From NCBI GenBank assembly GCA_946482045.1, contig CAMLPZ010000060.1:1-16586 (forward strand): 16,586 nucleotides of DNA, given 5' to 3'. This DNA is from an uncultured Asticcacaulis sp. (GTDB taxonomy: Bacteria; Pseudomonadota; Alphaproteobacteria; Caulobacterales; Caulobacteraceae). The stretch's first letter is position 1, and every line of letters starts with the position of its first letter. This document shows positions 1-7,317 of this stretch, piece by piece. The translations under genes and the position numbers were made by a program. The notes beneath the pieces were generated by a model. It worked only from the letters and a program-made list of their open reading frames with translations. It ran no database searches and was not told the DNA's origin.

Positions 1-1360
1 ATTCGGCGTGACCGAAGACAGCAAAGTTGCGCTCGGTCTGTTGGTGGATGTCACGCGCGCCCTGGCCCTGGACGAACGACTGGCCAACGGGAAGGCCGGT
101 GAGGGTCGAAACGCGGTTGGCATCGGCGCCACCCGACAGCAGCAGGCCGATATAGGCTTCATAATCAGCGCCATAGAGGTTTTGGTCGTGGCGAGTCAGT
201 TCTTCCTGGTCGAGGAAGACGCCCAGCATCCAGTCGACCTTGCCGGTCGTGCCGTTCAGACGGACTTCCTGCGATATGGTGTCGAAGCGGTTGCCGAAGC
301 CACCGTCCGGATCGCGGTAATAGATGTCAGCCGACGAGAAGTCGGCGTCATAGCCGTTAATGTGGTCCCAATGACGGATAGCCGTGACCGAGGTCAGCTG
401 GATATTATCGGTCACTTTCAGATCGACCTGGGCCGACAGGCCTGCGTCGGTGATTTCCTGATCCGTCGGGCGGTTCGACCAAGCGCGGCGGGCGTGGACA
501 TCAGCTGTCGCCGCCGTGCCTTCGTCGCTCGCCAGGCTGTCGACATAGGGGCGCGTGCCGCCGACGACAACGGCCGTACCGGCGCAGCAGACTTCGTCGC
601 GCCTGGTGTAGTCGGCGATCAGGCGGACGCGCATCGACCCGTTCGGCACAAAGAGCAGTTGACCGCGCGCCGACCAATAGTTCTGGTCGCCATCATCGGT
701 GCGGGTGCGCGGGCCTTCGCCGACCGAGACCTTATACTGGCCGTCGCGCTGGCGCTTGACCAGGCTCAGCGACCCGGCCCAGTGTTCACTTAAAGGCCCC
801 GTGGCATAGGCGGAAACACCCAGCGCATTCATATTGCCGGCGGTCAGGGCCAGTGAGTGGGACTTCGTAAACGACGGCAGTTGCGACACGACCTGGATAA
901 CGCCGGCCGAGGCGCCCTTGCCATAAACGTCCGATTGCGGGCCTTTCAGGATTTCGATGCGGTCGATGGGGCCCAGATCGCTCATGGCCGTGGCCGTACG
1001 CACGCGGGTGACGCCGTCGATGACGACGCCGACCGACGATTCCAGGCCGGGATTGTCGCCAACCGTGCCGACGCCGCGCAGGCGCGCCGTCGTCTGGGCT
1101 TCGTTGGCCGTCGAAGTGATCAGGAGCGATGACGTCAGCGTCTGAAGGTCTTTCAGGTCGTGGGCGTAGACCCTGTCCATCGCTTCGCCGGTCACCACCG
1201 CCACCGACAACGGCGTGCGGCTCAGGCGCTCGGGCTTCTTCTGCGCCGTCACGATCACTTCGCCTGACGCGTCCTGGGCCAAAACAGGCGCCGCGAAGGA
1301 AACAAAACCCAAAAATCCACTCAGGGCCGATGCGGCCAACAGACGCGATGACAATGACAT
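1..1360 (-). CDS. TonB-dependent outer-membrane receptor (3' part beyond window)
   Basis: The frame is open for 453 codons from the ATG at 1358-1360 to the left edge, so the C-terminal part of the barrel is missing (the family is usually 700-900 residues). Residues 1-28 are a signal peptide ending PVLA|QD. A TonB-box-like EVIVTAQKK lies at 34-42. The plug domain follows at about 45-160, with RLRGVGT (93-99), VVIDGV (112-117) and DRIEILKGPQSDVYG (133-147, a variant of the usual GPQGTLYG), then barrel strands. A CC pair (258-259) sits in an early barrel segment, as in many sphingomonad and Caulobacter receptors. The protein would import a scarce substrate (siderophore, sugar oligomer or vitamin) using TonB energy; the substrate cannot be told from this half. 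A GGGAAAG ribosome-binding site lies just upstream. The long plus-strand ORFs here are antisense shadows. Confidence 0.93.
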   Translation of the reverse strand, partial: MSLSSRLLAASALSGFLGFVSFAAPVLAQDASGEVIVTAQKKPERLSRTPLSVAVVTGEAMDRVYAHDLKDLQTLTSSLLITSTANEAQTTARLRGVGTVGDNPGLESSVGVVIDGVTRVRTATAMSDLGPIDRIEILKGPQSDVYGKGASAGVIQVVSQLPSFTKSHSLALTAGNMNALGVSAYATGPLSEHWAGSLSLVKRQRDGQYKVSVGEGPRTRTDDGDQNYWSARGQLLFVPNGSMRVRLIADYTRRDEVCCAGTAVVVGGTRPYVDSLASDEGTAATADVHARRAWSNRPTDQEITDAGLSAQVDLKVTDNIQLTSVTAIRHWDHINGYDADFSSADIYYRDPDGGFGNRFDTISQEVRLNGTTGKVDWMLGVFLDQEELTRHDQNLYGADYEAYIGLLLSGGADANRVSTLTGLPVGQSFVQGQGARDIHQQTERNFAVFGHAE

Positions 1361-1669
1361 AAAGCTTTCCCGGTAACGACCCTTTGCGCGGGCCTTGTCC
1401 GGCGCGATAGTCCCTTTGGCGGGTTCGCGCAAGCGCTTATGACCCGTCGCGGGAAGAAAATTGACCTTACGTAAACTTGTCTGAGGTAAACACGAACCGT
1501 CGCCGGTCCAGCCTATGCGGTGGCGTTACGACCTGCTATAGTTGCCGTTGCGCATAAGGGCGCAGCCGGTCCGCGGGCAGGGATTTTCCCACCTTCTCTA
1601 TCTTTTTTCTCACGAACAGCTTCCAGCCCTTTACGCGGACAGGTCGGGCATTACGGAAAGGCGTTCGTT
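1361..1669. other. Intergenic region between divergent receptor and ankyrin genes
   Basis: This 309-base gap must hold the promoters of both the minus-strand receptor and the plus-strand ankyrin gene. An open frame extends the ankyrin gene upstream to 1520, but that extension has no good ribosome-binding site and a non-family composition, so I treat it as non-coding. A GCTATAGT box at 1535-1542 (plus strand) partly matches the Caulobacter -10 consensus, but has no convincing -35 partner. Candidate operators are listed separately. I see no RNA gene here. Confidence 0.5.
1431..1491. promoter_or_regulatory. Candidate operators upstream of the TonB receptor
   Basis: Two elements lie upstream of the receptor start. 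The first is an 8-bp perfect palindrome AAGCGCTT at 1431-1438, of the CG-centred type bound by LacI/GalR-family repressors. The second is a pair of direct GTAAAC repeats at 1471-1476 and 1486-1491, 15 bp apart, the first within CTTACGTAAAC, which contains the palindrome TTACGTAA. LacI-type control of TonB receptors is known in Caulobacter. Assigning a regulator here is inference, and short palindromes also arise by chance. Confidence 0.25.
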
Positions 1670-3142
1670 ATGAGCATGACTCCCAAACAACTATCAAAGA
1701 CCGCGGACCTCAACCTCGAATTCTACAAGAAGCAAGCCAAGGCCTTGCTAAAACGTGCCCGCTCCGGCGACGCGGAAGCCAATGCGCGGTTGCGCAAATA
1801 TGCCGGGGACGACACGGCGCTGCACGTCGCGCAACTGGCGATCGCCCGTGAACAGGGCTTTGCTTCCTGGCCGCGCTTTCAGGCCTTCATCATCGAATCC
1901 AACCTGGACTTTCAAGGCCTGACCGATCGCTTTATCGACGCCGCCCTGTCGGACGAAGCACGCGCGGCCGCCATGCTGGCCGACCATCCCGAACTGGCCG
2001 AAGCCGGCTTCTATGCGGCGCTGGTCCTGGGTGACTGGGCGCGCGTGGCGGCGGCGCTTGAACTCGATCCGGACCTGACCATTGCGCCATCGGGCCCCAA
2101 GGCGTGCGAACCGCTGCTTTATGTCTGCTTCTCACGGTTCGGCCGCAAGGGCGCCGAGCGCGAGCAAAAGATTGCCCTGACGGCGCGGCTGCTGCTGACC
2201 CGTGGCGCCGATCCGGACGCGGCCTTCACCGCCGATCACGGCCCGCTGTCGTGTCTTTATGGCGCCAGCGGCATGCTCAACAATGCCGAACTGACACGCA
2301 TCCTGCTGGAAGCAGGCGCTGATCCGAACGACGGCGAGTCGCTCTATCACGCCACCGAGCATCGCGACCTGGAGTGCCTGAGGGTGCTGCTGGAATTTGG
2401 CGCCAGCGTCGATGGCAGCAACGCCATCAAGCACATGCTCGATCGCGAGGACCCCGAGGGATTGCGCCTGCTTTTAGAGGCCGGCGGGAATCCCAATGAG
2501 ACCAATAGCGAAGGCGATACGGCCCTGCACTGGGCGGTGCGGCGCAATCGGTCGCCACACATAATCAGTATGCTGATTGATTTCGGCGCTGATCTCGATG
2601 CCGCACGCGAGGACGGCCGTACGGCCTATGCCATGGCTGTCGTCAGCGGGCAGACGGCTGTCGCCGAGCTGCTGGCGTCGCGCGGCGCGGATACGCGTCT
2701 GAGCGCCATCGACACGGTTATTGCCGGCGGCAGCGGAGATGTACCGGCCGAAAGCGCCAATTCGCCCGCCAATGCACGGCTGTTCACCCAACTGGCCGAA
2801 GCCGGCAATCTCAAGGCCGTCAAGGCGATGCTGGAAGCTGGTGTGCCGGTCGAAAGTGCGGGCGACGGTGGCATTACCGCCTTGCATTACGCATGCTGGC
2901 GTGGCGATGCCGACATGATGAAGCTTTTGATCTCCGAAGGCGCGCCGCTGGAGCTCGCCGACACCATGTACGGCGCTACGCCTGCGGGTTTCCTGCATCA
3001 CGGCTCGACCAACTACGGGCGCGGCGATTATGCCCGTGGGGCCAGGTTGCTGATCAATGCCGGGTGTTCGATGGCAGGATGCACCACACCGAGCGGCAAC
3101 GCAGGGCTGGATGCGGTTCTGAAGCAGAACGGGTTGATTTAG
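1670..3142 (+). CDS. Ankyrin-repeat protein, 490 aa
   Basis: The start is the ATG at 1670, preceded by GGAAAGG (1655-1661); a longer in-frame start at 1520 lacks such a site. Residues 22-74 form the N-terminal module seen in many bacterial ankyrin proteins (QAKALLKRARSGDAEANARL ... LAIAREQGFASWPRFQAFI). Ankyrin repeats fill about 110-465, with recognisable turns such as LLLTRGADPD (174-183), ILLEAGADPN (211-220), GDTALHWAVRRN (282-293), DGRTAYAMAVVSG (315-327) and GITALHYACWRGD (401-413). There is no signal peptide or membrane segment, so it is cytoplasmic. Ankyrin arrays bind protein partners; no enzymatic domain is visible and the partner is unknown. The gene converges on the pentapeptide-repeat gene across a palindromic spacer. 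Ankyrin proteins occur as immunity factors in polymorphic toxin systems, but no toxin gene is in view. Confidence 0.9.
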   Translation: MSMTPKQLSKTADLNLEFYKKQAKALLKRARSGDAEANARLRKYAGDDTALHVAQLAIAREQGFASWPRFQAFIIESNLDFQGLTDRFIDAALSDEARAAAMLADHPELAEAGFYAALVLGDWARVAAALELDPDLTIAPSGPKACEPLLYVCFSRFGRKGAEREQKIALTARLLLTRGADPDAAFTADHGPLSCLYGASGMLNNAELTRILLEAGADPNDGESLYHATEHRDLECLRVLLEFGASVDGSNAIKHMLDREDPEGLRLLLEAGGNPNETNSEGDTALHWAVRRNRSPHIISMLIDFGADLDAAREDGRTAYAMAVVSGQTAVAELLASRGADTRLSAIDTVIAGGSGDVPAESANSPANARLFTQLAEAGNLKAVKAMLEAGVPVESAGDGGITALHYACWRGDADMMKLLISEGAPLELADTMYGATPAGFLHHGSTNYGRGDYARGARLLINAGCSMAGCTTPSGNAGLDAVLKQNGLI

Positions 3143-3146
3143 AGTC

Positions 3147-3288
3147 CCCCTCTCCCCGCGTGCGGGGAGAGGGTGGATGGCAAAGCCAGCCGGGTGAGGG
3201 GCGAACGGGCAGATTCGTACGTGTTGAATAGTTTTTGCCCCTCATCCGGTCCTCCGGACCACCTTCTCCCCTCGCGAGGGGAGAAGGA
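3147..3288. repeat. Composite palindromic intergenic element
   Basis: The whole gap between the convergent ankyrin and pentapeptide genes is palindromic. A 12-bp inverted repeat, CCCTCTCCCCGC (3148-3159) / GCGGGGAGAGGG (3162-3173), lies at the left end. A perfect 26-bp palindrome (3262-3287, centre CTCGCGAG) lies at the right end. A small GGTCC/GGACC hairpin sits at 3248-3260. An inner long-range pair joins 3189-3202 (GCCGGGTGAGGGGC) and 3237-3250 with 12 of 14 matches. The outer hairpins can also pair partly with each other. The layout resembles two REP-like palindromes in opposite orientation. It may also act as a two-way terminator or RNA 3'-end stabiliser. Confidence 0.75.
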
Positions 3289-3291
3289 AGT

Positions 3292-3966
3292 CTACCGCAC
3301 CTTCAATCCCAATTCGGCCAGCAGTTCGCTGGCTTGGGCACGGGAGATGGTCGCGCCCTTGAAGCGTTTGGCGTCATCCAGCCGCACGCCGCCAATATCC
3401 GTGCCGCGCAAATCCGCGCCTTCGAAACGCGCATTGTTCAACAAGGCATCGCGTAGCGAACAGTCTTCGAACACAGCATTGCGGAAGTCACAGCGCTGAA
3501 GATCGGCATTGTGAAAATCGAGTGATTTCAGGTGCTGCTTATTGAACGAAATATCGTTTAGCCGCGCGTCATTCAGCCGACACTCCTCAAAGCTGATATC
3601 GAGCGTTTTGGCTGTGTTGAAGTTCGCCCCCGTCAGCTTGCACCGCTTGAACTCGGACTGCGCCAGGGTCGCGCCGCGGAACAGAGCATTGTTAAAGTCG
3701 CAGCCGGTGAACTTGGCTTCGTTCATGATCGCGCTGGTGAAGTCGGCATGCGCGCCCTTGCACTTGATGAACTGCGCGTTTTCCAGCTTGGTGGAGGTGA
3801 ACTTCGCCTTCTTCAGGATGCAATCGTCGAACACCCAGCCATTGAGCACGATATTCGACAGATCGACCTCTTCCAGCTCACAGCCTGTCAAGGTGACGGG
3901 CTCACCCTTTTCCGCCAGCTTCTGTATGGCGGCGCGGTCGAGAAGCTTGTCTTCAATCGTCGTCAT
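3292..3966 (-). CDS. Pentapeptide-repeat protein, 224 aa
   Basis: The start chosen is the ATG at 3964-3966, which overlaps the end of the upstream gene (3953-4660) by 14 bases and implies translational coupling. An in-frame ATG at 3984 is the alternative, and neither has a strong ribosome-binding site. Residues about 30-205 are nearly continuous A(D/N)LXX/XXCXF-type quintets, for example AKFTGCDFNNALFRGATL (84-101) and FRNAVFEDCSLRDALL (161-176), predicting a right-handed quadrilateral beta-helix. The tail FKGATISRAQASELLAELG (202-220) is a helical cap common in this family. No signal peptide is seen, so it is cytoplasmic. Some relatives (Qnr, MfpA) mimic DNA and protect gyrase, and others act as immunity proteins; nothing here fixes which. 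The local GC content is lower than in the core genes. Confidence 0.9.
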   Translation of the reverse strand: MTTIEDKLLDRAAIQKLAEKGEPVTLTGCELEEVDLSNIVLNGWVFDDCILKKAKFTSTKLENAQFIKCKGAHADFTSAIMNEAKFTGCDFNNALFRGATLAQSEFKRCKLTGANFNTAKTLDISFEECRLNDARLNDISFNKQHLKSLDFHNADLQRCDFRNAVFEDCSLRDALLNNARFEGADLRGTDIGGVRLDDAKRFKGATISRAQASELLAELGLKVR

Positions 3967-4660
3967 TGTCTGCGTCGCGATCATAGGGTTCGTACTCACC
4001 CGTTTCAAAATTGCGCATGAAAGCCGAACCGATGGGCGCGTCAATCAGGTGGAGCCAGCTATCGTCGGCATTGAGAACTTTACCTAAGGCAATATATTGT
4101 GCCTTCCGCGCATCCAGTTCTTCATCCGTTATGTCCCGATAGTCCCCACGTATGCGCCAACCGCTGTCGGGATATTTGTCTCCCGGCTCATCCATATCGG
4201 GTTGTTCCCGGTAAACATAATAAACCGGAACGCCTTCATCTAAAACGCAGCGATCTACAAAACAGCGGTCCCAGTATTGTTTTTGGGCGGGCTCATCGGC
4301 CGGCAAATCTCGTTTGGTGTCAAAATCGATAATGTGAAATGGCTGAAAATGGATGATTTTGCCTAGTCTTAGCTGCGGCATATCGGTGGGTATGTTTGCA
4401 AGCTTACCGACGACACAACTTGGCGTCCGTCCGATTACGTCAACCCACATACGTTCTCCCCCGTATTTAAGCCCGGTCGGGATGCTCCTAAATACAAGCT
4501 GAACACAATCTCCCACCGCAACGCTGTCCTGACGCATCTCTGATGGCAGGTAAAAGGTATAGGGGGCCTCCTTGTGAACAATACGGGGATCTTCCAGTTC
4601 GTAGATGCCGAACCACCGCCGGTAGAGGTTATAGAAGGGCTTCTTGATCGCGGTCCACAT
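3953..4660 (-). CDS. DUF2314-like / DUF2185 (Imm33)-like fusion protein, 235 aa
   Basis: I recognise two regions by motif, both without known enzymatic activity. Residues about 31-114 resemble DUF2314: GERMWVDVIG (68-77), VVGKLANIP (83-91), then a hydrophobic strand ending IIDFD. Residues about 128-226 resemble DUF2185, which includes Imm33 immunity proteins: VYYVYREQPD (146-155), DSGWRIRGDYRD (165-176), LIDAPIGSAFMR (205-216) and GEYEPYD. The acidic tail DADNDDD overlaps the start of the pentapeptide gene, so the two are probably co-expressed and coupled. There is no signal peptide or membrane segment. GC drops to 40-43% at 4201-4260 and 4321-4380, well below the flanking core genes, suggesting horizontal acquisition. 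A role as an orphan immunity protein is inference from the family, since no toxin is visible. Confidence 0.8.
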   Translation of the reverse strand: MWTAIKKPFYNLYRRWFGIYELEDPRIVHKEAPYTFYLPSEMRQDSVAVGDCVQLVFRSIPTGLKYGGERMWVDVIGRTPSCVVGKLANIPTDMPQLRLGKIIHFQPFHIIDFDTKRDLPADEPAQKQYWDRCFVDRCVLDEGVPVYYVYREQPDMDEPGDKYPDSGWRIRGDYRDITDEELDARKAQYIALGKVLNADDSWLHLIDAPIGSAFMRNFETGEYEPYDRDADNDDD

Positions 4661-4667
4661 GCCTGCC

Positions 4668-4696
4668 GTTCTAGCTCTATCGCGTATTGGGGTGAA
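4668..4696 (-). promoter_or_regulatory. Caulobacter-type housekeeping promoter, probably leaderless
   Basis: On the minus strand the -35 is TTCACCC (4690-4696), the spacer is 14 bases, and the -10 is GCTAGAAC (4668-4675). The -10 fully matches the Caulobacter GCTANAWC consensus and the -35 matches TTGaCgS at 5 of 7 positions. Only 7 bases separate the -10 box from the ATG at 4660, so transcription should start at or next to the start codon. No Shine-Dalgarno site of useful strength is present, which fits a leaderless mRNA. Confidence 0.55.
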
Positions 4697-4714
4697 GGGG
4701 TCCGCGACCCCTTC
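4694..4714. repeat. Perfect GGGGTC/GACCCC hairpin
   Basis: A 9-bp perfect inverted repeat, GAAGGGGTC (4694-4702) and GACCCCTTC (4706-4714), has a 3-base CGC loop. It touches the -35 box of the downstream gene's promoter, so it lies either in the read-through tail of pnp or under RNA polymerase. Confidence 0.6.
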
Positions 4715-4724
4715 ATCTTCTTTT

Positions 4725-4771
4725 AGAAATAAAAAGGGCGACCCGCTTAAGGGATCGCCCTTTTTATTTCT
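4725..4771 (-). terminator. Strong intrinsic terminator after pnp
   Basis: A 17-bp perfect inverted repeat (arms 4725-4741 and 4755-4771) has a 13-base loop that can add a small CCC/GGG pair. Read on the minus strand, the GC-rich stem core GGGCGA...TCGCCC is followed by TTTTTATTTCT, an ideal U-rich tail. The symmetry gives a T-rich tail on the other strand too, so it could terminate in both directions. It lies 45 bases after the pnp stop codon. Confidence 0.9.
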
Positions 4772-4778
4772 TTAAGGC

Positions 4779-4795
4779 GAGGGTCACAGACCCTC
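4779..4795. repeat. GAGGGTC hairpin between pnp stop and terminator
   Basis: A 7-bp perfect inverted repeat, GAGGGTC (4779-4785) / GACCCTC (4789-4795), has an ACA loop and is followed by GACCCC (4796-4801). It shares the GGGTC/GACCC theme with the hairpin at 4694-4714 on the other side of the terminator. Confidence 0.6.
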
Positions 4796-4815
4796 GACCC
4801 CATTACACAACAGCG

Positions 4816-7074
4816 TTAGTCGCGACGACGACGACGCGGACGCGGGCGGTCGCCACGGTCCGGACGATCACCGCCTTCGGCCAGTTCCAGTTCGCCTTCA
4901 TCGGCGTCTTCACCGGCGGCAGCGCGGGCCGCCTGACGCTCAGCGCGTTCGGCTTCCAGCTTCTCGGTCAGGTCCTCACCGGTTTCCTGATCGACCACCT
5001 TCATCGACAGCTTGGTCTTGCCACGGTCGTCGAGGCCAAGGAACTTCACCTTCACTTCGTCGCCTTCGTTCAGGACGTCCGAGACCTTGGCGATCTTTTC
5101 CGGCTTGATCTGCGAGATGTGGACCAGGCCGTCCTTGGCGCCGAAGAAGTTCACGAAGGCGCCGAAATCGACGATCTTCACGACCTTGCCCTTGTAGATG
5201 GCGCCGATTTCCGGCTCCGAGGCAATCGACTTGATCCAGTCGCGCGCGGCGTCGATCTTCGACTGTTCCGAAGCCGCGATCTTGATCGTGCCGTCATCCT
5301 GGATGTCGACCTTCGCGCCGGTCTTTTCGACGATTTCGCGAATAACCTTGCCGCCCGAACCGATGACTTCGCGGATCTTGTCGACCGCGATCTTGATCGT
5401 TTCGATCTTCGGAGCAAACTCACCCAGTTCTTCGCGGGCGCCCGAAATGGCCTTGTTCATTTCTTCCAGGATGTGCAGGCGGCCGTCCTTGGCCTGACGC
5501 AGCGCCTTGGTCATGATCTCCTCGGTAATGCCGGGGACCTTGATGTCCATCTGCAGCGAGGTGATGCCTTCCGAGGTACCAGCGACCTTGAAGTCCATGT
5601 CGCCGAGGTGGTCTTCGTCACCCAGGATGTCCGACAGAACCGCATAGCCGTCCTTTTCGAGGATCAGGCCCATGGCGATGCCCGACACCGGACGCTTCAG
5701 CGGCACGCCGGCATCCATCAGCGCCAGAGAGCCGCCGCAGACGGTGGCCATCGACGACGAGCCGTTCGACTCGGTGATCTCCGAGACCAGGCGGATGGTG
5801 TAGGGGAAGTCTTCCGTCGCCGGCAGCATCGGACGCAGGGCGCGCCAGGCCAGCTTGCCGTGGCCGATTTCGCGGCGGCCGGGCGAACCCATGCGGCCGG
5901 TTTCGCCGACGCTGTACGGAGGGAAGTTATAGTGCAGGAGGAACTTTTCCTTGTACGTGCCTTCCAGCGCGTCAATGAACTGTTCGTCGTCGCCGGTGCC
6001 GAGCGTGGCAACGACCAGGCCTTGCGTTTCACCGCGGGTAAACAGGGCCGAACCGTGGGTGCGCGGCAGGACGCCGACTTCCGACACGATGGCGCGGACC
6101 TTGTCGACCGGACGGCCGTCAACGCGCTTGCCATGGTCGATGATGTCGCGACGCAGGACTTCGGCTTCGCATTCCTTGAAGGCGGCCGAGAACTTGTTGG
6201 CGTCAACGCCGTCGGGATTCTCTTCGGTCTTCACCAGGGCGACAGCGGCCTTGGCCTTTGCGGCGCCGACAGCGGCGTGGCGGTCGTGCTTGCCCTTGAT
6301 GTCGTAGGCCGAACGGATGTCGTCCGCGACCAGGCCCTTGATGCTGGCAACGATGCTCGAGAAGTCTTCGGCTTCGAACTCGAAGGGCTCCTTGGCGGCG
6401 TGCTCGGCCATTTCGATAATGGCGTCGATGACCGGCTGCATGCCGGAATGCGCGAACATCAGGGCGCCAAGCATCTTGTCTTCCGACAGTTCCTTAGCTT
6501 CGGATTCGACCATCATCAGCGCGTCGGACGTACCGGCGACGACGAGATCCAGATCCGATTCCTTCATTTGGTCGAGGGTCGGGTTGAGGACGTATTCACC
6601 GTCGATGACGCCGACGCGGGCGCCGCCGATCGGGCCCATGAACGGCACGCCCGACAGGGTGAGCGCGGCCGAAGCGGCGACCATGGCAACGATATCCGGA
6701 TCGTTTTCCATGTCGTGCGACAGGACGGTGGCGACGACCTGGACTTCGTTCTTGAAGCCCTTGACGAACAGCGGGCGGATAGGACGGTCGATCAGGCGCG
6801 AAACCAGGGTTTCCTTTTCCGAAGGACGGCCTTCGCGCTTGAAGTAGCCGCCCGGGATCTTGCCGGCGGCAAAGGTCTTTTCCTGATAGTTCACGGTCAG
6901 CGGGAAGAAGTCCTGGCCGGGCTTGGGCGCGCGGGCATAGACAACAGTCGCCAGCACGGTGGTTTCGCCATAGGTGGCGAGGACAGCAGAGTCGGCCTGA
7001 CGGGCGATACGGCCCGTTTCCAGGGTCAGCTTGCGTCCGGCCCAGTCGATGGATTTTCTTTTGATGTCAAACAT
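4816..7074 (-). CDS. pnp: Polyribonucleotide nucleotidyltransferase (PNPase)
   Basis: This is the 3'-5' phosphorolytic exoribonuclease of mRNA decay, which also runs in reverse to add tails. It is 752 aa. The first RNase PH domain covers about 1-140 ([20 protein letters not shown] at 82-101), then an all-helical linker at about 150-300. The second RNase PH domain covers about 315-545, with the catalytic region [14 protein letters not shown] (483-496) including D486 and D492, numbered as in E. coli. A KH domain at about 557-615 has the GSGG loop (572-575), and an S1 domain lies at about 625-692. The acidic linker and Arg-rich tail ([10 protein letters not shown], 743-752) go beyond the minimal fold and may bind RNA. 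The gene follows rpsO as in most bacteria, with a structured 243-base leader where PNPase/RNase III autocontrol would act, and is closed by the terminator at 4725-4771. Confidence 0.98.
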   Translation of the reverse strand: MFDIKRKSIDWAGRKLTLETGRIARQADSAVLATYGETTVLATVVYARAPKPGQDFFPLTVNYQEKTFAAGKIPGGYFKREGRPSEKETLVSRLIDRPIRPLFVKGFKNEVQVVATVLSHDMENDPDIVAMVAASAALTLSGVPFMGPIGGARVGVIDGEYVLNPTLDQMKESDLDLVVAGTSDALMMVESEAKELSEDKMLGALMFAHSGMQPVIDAIIEMAEHAAKEPFEFEAEDFSSIVASIKGLVADDIRSAYDIKGKHDRHAAVGAAKAKAAVALVKTEENPDGVDANKFSAAFKECEAEVLRRDIIDHGKRVDGRPVDKVRAIVSEVGVLPRTHGSALFTRGETQGLVVATLGTGDDEQFIDALEGTYKEKFLLHYNFPPYSVGETGRMGSPGRREIGHGKLAWRALRPMLPATEDFPYTIRLVSEITESNGSSSMATVCGGSLALMDAGVPLKRPVSGIAMGLILEKDGYAVLSDILGDEDHLGDMDFKVAGTSEGITSLQMDIKVPGITEEIMTKALRQAKDGRLHILEEMNKAISGAREELGEFAPKIETIKIAVDKIREVIGSGGKVIREIVEKTGAKVDIQDDGTIKIAASEQSKIDAARDWIKSIASEPEIGAIYKGKVVKIVDFGAFVNFFGAKDGLVHISQIKPEKIAKVSDVLNEGDEVKVKFLGLDDRGKTKLSMKVVDQETGEDLTEKLEAERAERQAARAAAGEDADEGELELAEGGDRPDRGDRPRPRRRRRD

Positions 7075-7279
7075 TGCGTTTCTTTCGTTCAGACCTTGGA
7101 CGACCCCATGTCGCCAAAGTCAGCTGTCATCGGGACAGCGATGAGAGGACCTATTTGTGATTCACGCTTCAGGTCCGTGTGATCAGCGAAACATCCGGTG
7201 CTTCGCGGGGTGTGTAAACCTCGCCATTCGCGAGGGCAGTTTCGCTGTTTGCCGCACAGCTGCGGTAGACATAAGACAA
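7075..7279 (-). promoter_or_regulatory. Structured pnp leader (candidate autoregulatory region)
   Basis: This is the rpsO-pnp spacer upstream of the pnp start. It can form three hairpins: CCGCA/TGCGG around 7255-7268, CCTCGC/GCGAGG (7219-7224 / 7230-7235), and a looser GGACCT/AGGTCC pair (7147-7152 / 7171-7176). In E. coli the pnp leader is cut by RNase III and then degraded by PNPase. A similar role is inferred from position and structure only. I found no convincing promoter in it. Confidence 0.4.
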
Positions 7280-7305
7280 GGGCTTGAGGTGTTGGCCCCA
7301 AGCCC
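7280..7305 (-). terminator. Terminator-like hairpin after rpsO
   Basis: A 7-bp stem GGGCTTG (7280-7286) / CAAGCCC (7299-7305) with extra G-C pairs inside the loop starts 12 bases after the rpsO stop codon. On the minus strand it is followed by TTGTCTTATG, a moderately T-rich tail, so it may terminate partially. A terminator at this place is known in other bacteria, where part of the transcripts read through into pnp. Confidence 0.6.
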
Positions 7306-7317
7306 CTGGTTTCAAAC

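Noticed and set aside
8..793. 261-aa plus-strand ORF, and others at 857-1362
   Set aside because: They are antisense to the TonB-dependent receptor, whose minus-strand frame is open across 1-1360 with signal peptide, plug motifs and barrel.
1520..1669. 50-residue N-terminal extension of the ankyrin protein
   Set aside because: It has no good ribosome-binding site and no family similarity, while the ATG at 1670 has GGAAAGG at proper spacing and precedes the conserved N-terminal module.
3147..3288. CRISPR-like array
   Set aside because: The repeats are inverted and not regularly spaced, with no direct-repeat/spacer pattern.
5119..7182. 687-aa plus-strand ORF opposite pnp
   Set aside because: A high-GC shadow of pnp. 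The opposite strand gives PNPase with all catalytic and KH/S1 motifs.
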